Shown here: in pieces, positions 57,326 to 64,000 of the stretch | How the letters are laid out: each line of letters starts with the position of its first letter | Numbering within the stretch: the stretch's first letter is position 1 | Assembly: GCA_021234155.1 (NCBI GenBank) | Contig: JAJEKV010000064.1 | Coordinates: forward strand, 2,358,001-2,422,000 | Length of the DNA: 64,000 nt | Direction: 5' to 3' | Origin: Isoetes taiwanensis | Lineage: Eukaryota > Streptophyta > Lycopodiopsida > Isoetales > Isoetaceae | Position numbers and translations under genes: made by a program | The notes under the pieces: model-generated | Database searches by the model: none | Seen by the model: the letters and a program-made list of their open reading frames with translations, nothing else | Told to the model about the DNA's origin: nothing

Positions 57326-60300
57326 GGCGCACTCCTAATCCATTCATAAGTTCTAACTCAACTCATATGCCGTCTTCATTGACCCTTCCTGAGTCCAACA
57401 CATTGGGACATCTATAACTAATGGTCTCAAGGTTCTTACCTTGCCACTAGTATTATAATACCTATTTGGAACCTTGCGTCTATTCTTCTGCCAAGAACCC
57501 CAGCTTCTTTATGACGCATGTACCAACTTTTTGGACTAGAACAGAGGCCCACTTTATCCCTTAGTTGACACTTAGTGCAACTAAGTACCTGATGCTAGTC
57601 ATGTGAATTCACTAATCTATGTGAATTCAATAATCTTGATCCCAGATCTAAGAATACTATGCTACAAAAGACCTTGCTTCTTATAAGCAATACAGTGGTA
57701 ATGACCATAGACTCCCCCAGAAATCTAATTAGAAACAAGATTCTAATAATTGTACCACTCACACTCTAATCATTTATCAGAGATTTTTTTGCAACATTAA
57801 CCCCAGGTTAATCCTTGCATTTCTAGAGACCTTGCTCTATAAATACCCAGTACACCAATTATGGCTAATCATGAATTCTAATTGGATTCTCTATCACAAC
57901 TCCCATAGTTGATTCTCTTCCGCCAAGCATCTCAAGAATCCTTATGTTCATGTATACTACTTTGATAACAAGTAGTGATGGTTCAGACTCTGCCCTTTTA
58001 GGTCTCCATGGCATGCCACTATTCCCTAAATTACTGTATGGTGGTGTTCCTAGTGAAGCCTCACTAGAACCCAAATACCTTGCCTTGCAAGATTGAGCAA
58101 GAAGACCTTTAAGTCTATGCTCACACTCTTTCTATAGAGCCAACGGGTCTAACTACCTTACTTCTTAACTTTGTTGGCTTCCATAGCTTAACACCCCAAG
58201 TAATGCATCATCAATTCCAAATTGATTTGCAAGCCCAACCAAAGCATTGGCATAGACCACTTCCAGGTCTCTTACATGCTTAATTTGTGGGGTACTTTGA
58301 TGCTCATGCCATATTGACTCTTAAAGATCATGATTCTAGTAGATTCCTCATCAAGGAACTACTCTCTCACTTGACATAAGTCACTAGACTTTGTTATTAT
58401 TAGCTCTAAATGATCTTTTCAATAGGCATCATCGATCTCCTAGAGACCATTGCATCATAAGTGAAGCACCATTATGCTCCATCCATACATCAATTAGTAT
58501 CTATTCATACACACATGTGTTTGATGTTAATACAGAGTTCATGCAAAAAAAACAAGCAACTCAGTTTAACACGACTAATTGGCCTTGCAAACTCTAACTT
58601 ATAGAATTACATGGACCTTGGTTTCCACCACTTCCTAAATGATATCACCATGTTTTCCATACCAGAACTCTCATTAGGGGTTCTTGTTGTGCTTAGCTTT
58701 GCTTTCCATGCTTTGGCTTAGAGCTAACCCAAGTCATTCTCGACTTTGCTCAATAGCACAACCCTTACGGTTGCATCACATGACTTACCTAAGTCAACTG
58801 CAACTTTAATTGGTCCACTAGTACCACAGCTTCTTGACCTCGTCAAAAGCTTCCCGTTGTACTAACCCCTAACTCATACTTGAATTTCATTCAAGATTCT
58901 TATGGGGCTTTCCAAAATACACTTTCAACCATTGGCAGCCAAGCCAACAAAATTTTCAACCTCAAGACACTCTTAAAGGGTGAAACTATTCTTATACGGC
59001 TTGCCCCTTACTGAGATCCTCTCTCGAAAGTGAATAACTCTTATCAATGGGAAATTCATAGATAGGATCCAATTATTTAGTTTGAATTATGTGCCATAAC
59101 GTCAAGTTCCTTCACTACTTGTTCTAACACATATTCACTGCTTTGCCAATCTATAACTATAAGGCATAATATACATCTCATAATACCTATACAAGCCCAG
59201 CTTATATATTGCGACCCATATGTTTTACCCCAAGCCCCGCTTGAACATACTGGGCAATAAGATGTATTCACAACTCCTAGTTGTATATAGATGTAGGAAT
59301 ATAACTCTACTAACATTCTAGTTTCCAAACAAGAGATATTGAGATTTTCTAACCAATCTCAAGATCTTAGTTTGAGCATAGGTAGAGTTTACATGGAACT
59401 AGACAGTCCAACCAATCATATTGTAGCTTGATTCATCCTTGGCATCTTTCCAGAGACACCCTCTGAAATCAGTTTAACAAACGCTACAATAATCTATTGC
59501 ATGCATCCATATGATCCTAGTTGAATCCGTTTGCTTCTTTATTTATTTTAAGTGCTCTTCCCAGAAGAACCCCTTAAAATGACTAACAAGTTGCTTTGCA
59601 ATTACTATCTTATAGTCTCTACCTGATAAGTTCTCAACCTTATCAGTACTGCAACTTGTATTCTCTAGATGCGTTAGCTAGCATCTCTAGCTATAGTACT
59701 TTTAAACTATAGATTCCATGTGTAGATGTTCATCTATGAAGGTTATTTTCTTGACCCAACAATCGCAGATTGTATATGTTCCTTTGGAATTTTTCAAAGG
59801 AATACTTCAAACTAAGTTAATTTATTGCCACTTTCCTTTATGCAACCAAGATCCTTCTTGGTGCTTATAAGAAAGCATAAAACCTTTAAATCCTTCAAAA
59901 TTCATTCCTAGAATTCAAGGATCTTATTCTGAACACTTACCACAAGTGTTGTTATTCCCAAGTGTTACTATGTTCCAAGGAACTAGTTAGGACTTCCGGT
60001 GTTCTAATAAAAGCTCTGCTTCCAAGATGTCCACTTAACGGACCCCAAATCCTCCAAATAACCAAGTCCTAGCATTCATGAAGAACTAGTATCCACAATA
60101 TTTCCCAAATATTGTGCACTTCTAGCACAAACCCTAGGTCGTGCACTAGTGACCCCTTGAGTCAATAGTAATATATCCGTCACCAATTCCCTACAAGGAT
60201 TGGTTAAAGGAACATGTAACCTCGTACCACCCTACCCAGTAGAGTGAGCCAATGATCCCAGATCAAGTGGTTATCACGGGCAACAACATTCGAACATTGG

Positions 60301-61280
60301 ACTCCATTCTCCATTTCTAGTTTCTTCTTACGCCACACTACCCAGTAGTGTGCGTCAACTGGGCATGATCCCAGATCATGACACCCTATAATGCACTCAT
60401 TGAAAGGGATCTTTGGAGGGCAATAACGCTCTTTGTTAAAACATAATTTCTCTTAGTTCCTTGAACGTAAAGACGCTCTTCAAAAGAACCATCCTGGATA
60501 TCAACTAATTTTAAAAACTCAAAGCTTTAGGGGTCTTATATGAAGCATATTCACATGCTCCAGGGTATGGCCCATCTCCATGTGGTTCGTCTATGTTCCA
60601 CTACCGAGCCCCCGACTCCTCATGACGAAACCACCTAACACTCTTGGAGTGCTATACCAATGTTACAACCTATTTTCTTTTCAACAAACCCAGTTTGCAA
60701 GAATGCAGTAGGTGGTAATACCAACAAGTGCCCTTGGCCCTTGTTCATTACTAGTTCAACTAGTACCAACATTAGCTAAAACCGTAAATATTAACTACGG
60801 TAAGTAACAACCCTTCCCTTTTTAATGGTTGATAACGGGGAACAAAATCCCTGATTTTTTTTAATGGGCTGATAATGGGTCCTGGTTACCCTTTAGCAAA
60901 AAAATCACAGAATCGAAAATCTCAGAATCACGAAGTCGTGATTCCGTGACAGCCAAGATCGATCACTCCGGGCTTCTCGGTACTCGGATTTCCACGAAAT
61001 TTGGCAGGTAAGCATTTCGGCCCCAAACGCTCCTGCTCGTAAATTTTCAGCTCAAACCGAGCTGTTTTGCAAAATCCGTTTTTCCAGGCCCCAAACATGA
61101 TTTAGCAAGCCCTGCTTGCCCAGAGACTGCTACAGCGATTTCATATTGGCTTCTCAGGTCCCCAGGAGCCTGAAGAACGATTCTAAGGCCAAACGTTTGC
61201 ACTTCGTGGATGCTCCAGAAATTGCTCTCAAGTTTTGCTCTCTTAACTGTTGCGCAGCCTTGAACCCAGCATCAAACCTA
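57236..61280 (-). mobile_element. Degenerate internal region of an LTR retrotransposon
   Basis: About 4 kb with no long frame on either strand, ending beside a primer-binding site and LTR on its right. The plus strand is pyrimidine-rich, so the minus strand, the sense strand of the element, is purine-rich. I recognise no gag or pol motif. It may be a large non-coding retrotransposon derivative or a very old element. The expected second LTR on the left, near 57236, is not seen. Confidence 0.45.
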
Positions 61281-61292
61281 GGCTCTGATACC
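61281..61292 (-). promoter_or_regulatory. Primer-binding site for initiator tRNA-Met
   Basis: On the minus strand TGGTATCAGAGC lies just after the LTR end. It is the classical plant LTR-retrotransposon site complementary to the 3' end of initiator tRNA-Met and fixes the element orientation as minus. Confidence 0.8.
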
Positions 61293-61294
61293 AA

Positions 61295-61660
61295 TGTTAC
61301 AACCCATTGAACGGGCCAAGTTTGGTACCCCCTGGATTCCCCACTCCTCGAGTCCCTTGGACTCCCCACGCCAGACTTGTGTTGATCCCCTGGATCAATA
61401 CTGCAACATCATGCAGTTCTCTAATCGTTCCCAGAACGATTCTCCATGGCCTCCTCTTCTTGAGATCCATGATCTCTTATATAGAGTACCTACTCTTGTG
61501 GCATGGTGCCACGTGTATTCATGCATGCATATAGACTCTTGGAGTCTCCTTATGCCACTTGTCCCTTAAACCTCTAATCCTTAGGTTTAATGGTCCTATG
61601 ACCTAGGGACCAACATATGTATATAACATATGACTTAGGGCCTAACCTATGTTCGTAACA
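61295..61660 (-). mobile_element. 5' LTR of the minus-strand retrotransposon
   Basis: 366 bp bounded by TGTTAC and GTAACA, perfect 6 bp terminal inverted repeats of the TG...CA type. On the minus strand a TATA box (CTATATAAGAGA, 61472-61484) lies in the right place for the LTR promoter. The primer-binding site follows 2 bases inside. Confidence 0.75.
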
Positions 61661-64000
61661 CTTGGTGACGGATCTTACCTGAATTTTATCCCAGTTTGAG
61701 AACCCAGAAGAACAGGCAGAGGTAAAATGCAGGAAGAAATAGAAAATACTTTACCTTCATAAAAAATCTAGAGCTTGGGTTCTGGGGCTGCCACGTTTCA
61801 AGGGGTCGGGGCTCCTATTGTTGGCTTCCAACACCAATTACTCTGCATGTATCTGTGCAAGGACATAACGACCATCTCTATATTTGATCTAGATTTGACC
61901 TCTATTGAGTTGTTCAATCTTTGCTGCAATCCTGCCTTCACTTACAGCAAAGGAAGCTACTTGAGAAGGGTTCTCCGCAGCGGCAAAGGAGGAGAAGCAG
62001 AGCTAGAACTGTGGTAAAAAATAATAGCTGTATCTGGTTGATAGAAGTTGGAAGCTTCAACAGAAAAAGCACCAAGTGAAGCCATCCAACTATAAATACC
62101 GTTTGGTCCCCTTCTAAAAGGGAGCGTGCCTTGTTCTACTGAGAAAGGAGGCCACCTTCTTGAAGCTGGTTATAGCTTCAAATGCAACAAAACTGCAGTG
62201 CTGCTGAATGGTCACCTTCAATATTTGATGCACCATGAGAACGAAGCGAGAAAGAAGGCAAGGCAGCGCCCATACCTTGAAGCAAGACCCAGAATAACGC
62301 CATTGGAAAGAGGAGATACTTAGTCTTAACCAGAAGAGTGGCTCGGTTTCAAATCCACCGCCTAATTACACAGATAATTGCAACCCGCAAGCGCAAAGGG
62401 AATGCCGCATACGTAGACTGCGGCGTTCCTGGCACAAATACCAAAGGCTTACCATTTAAAAAACGAAGATGATATAAGTTTATTGCCAACGCTTCCTTCC
62501 ATGGGGTTTTATTCCAAATTAGTTTTCTAGGGCCTTCAGTTTGGGTCCTTCTAAATGATATATATAAAAGATCAAACTGATCTAACAAAAATTCAACTAC
62601 CACAACTAATACATATAACGTGTTCTTTATCAACTTTCATAATGCAAGGTTTGTCAAAGTAAGACCAAAAATTTGACCGGCCAAAAGCGTGAGCACCATT
62701 AAAACAATTGAATCTGACCTTTGGAAATGGATGTCTACCAGCTCATCTCTCAATTTTCAAGGAAATGAAGTCTTTTATCTACATGGTGAGGCTAGTTCCA
62801 TTTGCCATTACTCGAGTTCATGTTGAATCTTCGTATTGCTTGAGAAATTGATGACTAGCCAACAAGCTCCTCTCAGTGGTTTAAGTTGACCTGCCTCGCC
62901 ACAACAATGCAATTGCTTCTTTTTTTAGTTTAAAAATAGTTGCGGTGCTTTGCAATAATTAATATTTGGTCTTCGGTTGAGTAAAGGGCTTGAAATAGTA
63001 GTGATTGTTAGCAACAATTTTTTGCGACCCCTTATTAAATAAGATACAATATAACAATACCCAATACATAAGAAAATTCGTTAACAAATGTCAAGATGCT
63101 AAAAACCTAAAAAGCCCAACATTAATTAAATGAGCTTAGGCAACATCTACTTGCAACTCGAGTACCTTCAACGCAATAACAAGCATGAAGTCCTATATGC
63201 TACGGGCACAAACACCTTCCACATTGTTCTAAACTTATACAAATCTATTAATAAGCAGGGATGGAATGAAAGAAATGTTCCAAGGCCGCCGCGATAAATT
63301 TCTTGTATAGCTAACTTGAATGAAAGAAACTTTGAATTGTACTATTCATGTAGCTAGTTACTCGCCCCCCCTCCTTCTGGGTCATAGCAAATAACCAATA
63401 TTATATATAGCAATGTGAGACATGAACTGCTATGGCATTCACTGGGGCACACAGAGGTAAGTGTAAAGTGAAGTCCTAAGATGTGGTTGACCTTGGTCGG
63501 TTAAGATCATGTTAGCCACAGTGGATTATGTATGAGGTTTATTCAACATAAGTAAACATGGAGCTTCCCAAGTAATGTCACGTTGCAATTTTATCACGGC
63601 ATTTGGGTTTTAGCTTAGGACTGAAGAAGCACAATCAATTTGTAGACAAAGTGCCTATACAAAGCATCTACGTATTTTCCAATGTACCTATGCTTAGTTA
63701 GTACATATTCATTGCCTTGTATCTTCCCTCTCAAAGAGCATGAGCTCCATATGTAAGAGCTACACCAACAAAATACATATGATATTTTTCTCAACAAATT
63801 TGAACATCTGGACAATTTTAGTCACCGGCAAGGGGACCAACATATGATTTTCTTAAAAATTCAAATGGCTTCAAAACTGTGTTTTGTCACTACGGAAATT
63901 GTTTCACAATGGAAATTGAGTTGCCTTTGTTAAATGAGTTGCAACTACCATAGAAGGAACTATGGAATGACCATTCACACCAAGGGTGGAGTGGATCTAT
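61661..64000. other. Spacer, nothing recognised
   Basis: Short frames only, without recognisable domains. A stretch at 61775-62017 is open for 80 codons but resembles nothing I know. Confidence 0.45.

Overview
This is nuclear DNA of a land plant. The evidence is one intact six-exon Sec14/CRAL-TRIO gene with a transit-peptide-like N-terminus, short GT-AG introns, AT-rich spacers, plant L1-type LINEs with a zf-RVT C-terminus, and a primer-binding site complementary to initiator tRNA-Met beside an LTR. The transposon mix (L1-like LINEs with an RRM ORF1, and a Cys-rich transposase-like family with an SDGCTTQFK motif) made me think of a seed-free plant, but the sequence does not prove this.

Layout: 783-1471 is an LTR of a plus-strand retrotransposon. 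1481-3568 is a broken gene with a RING-like Cys/His cluster, an AT-hook and an NIF/FCP1-like HAD phosphatase domain. 3718-4360 and 6402-7043 are two almost identical copies of one transposon-like exon, alternating with two diverged tandem paralogues of an unrecognised small acidic protein (5179-5490 and 7630-7961). Each paralogue is followed by a similar stretch of about 140 nt. 9797-20340 is a nested mobile-element block: a DNA-transposon-like gene on the minus strand (20340 to 11586), split by a 6.7 kb LINE (13198-19912) between CATCTTCTTCTT duplications, with a degenerate retroelement at its far end.

20901-33097 holds the most interesting system: three LINEs (B, C, D) of one L1-like family, head-to-tail, separated by long (GA)n/(TC)n microsatellites. 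A second array on the plus strand (E, F) lies at 54760-57235, and an older 3' fragment (H) at 42257-43275. In all four well-preserved junctions the LINE sense strand runs through a short 3' tail (pentanucleotide repeats in B, C and E) into the TC strand of the microsatellite. Five copies share a two-stem RNA structure just upstream of the tail, with compensatory base changes in both stems. This looks like a microsatellite-targeted LINE with its own 3'-end recognition element. Copy D carries a clean twin-priming inversion, and copy B carries a tRNA-like SINE.

36075-41780 is another plant L1 LINE (G). The Sec14 gene is at 45676-47012. A MAP-kinase relic (43740-43897), two strong hairpins, and a degenerate LTR retrotransposon on the minus strand (57236-61660) complete the window. 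Apart from the Sec14 gene, the window is mainly mobile-element sequence, nearly all decayed.
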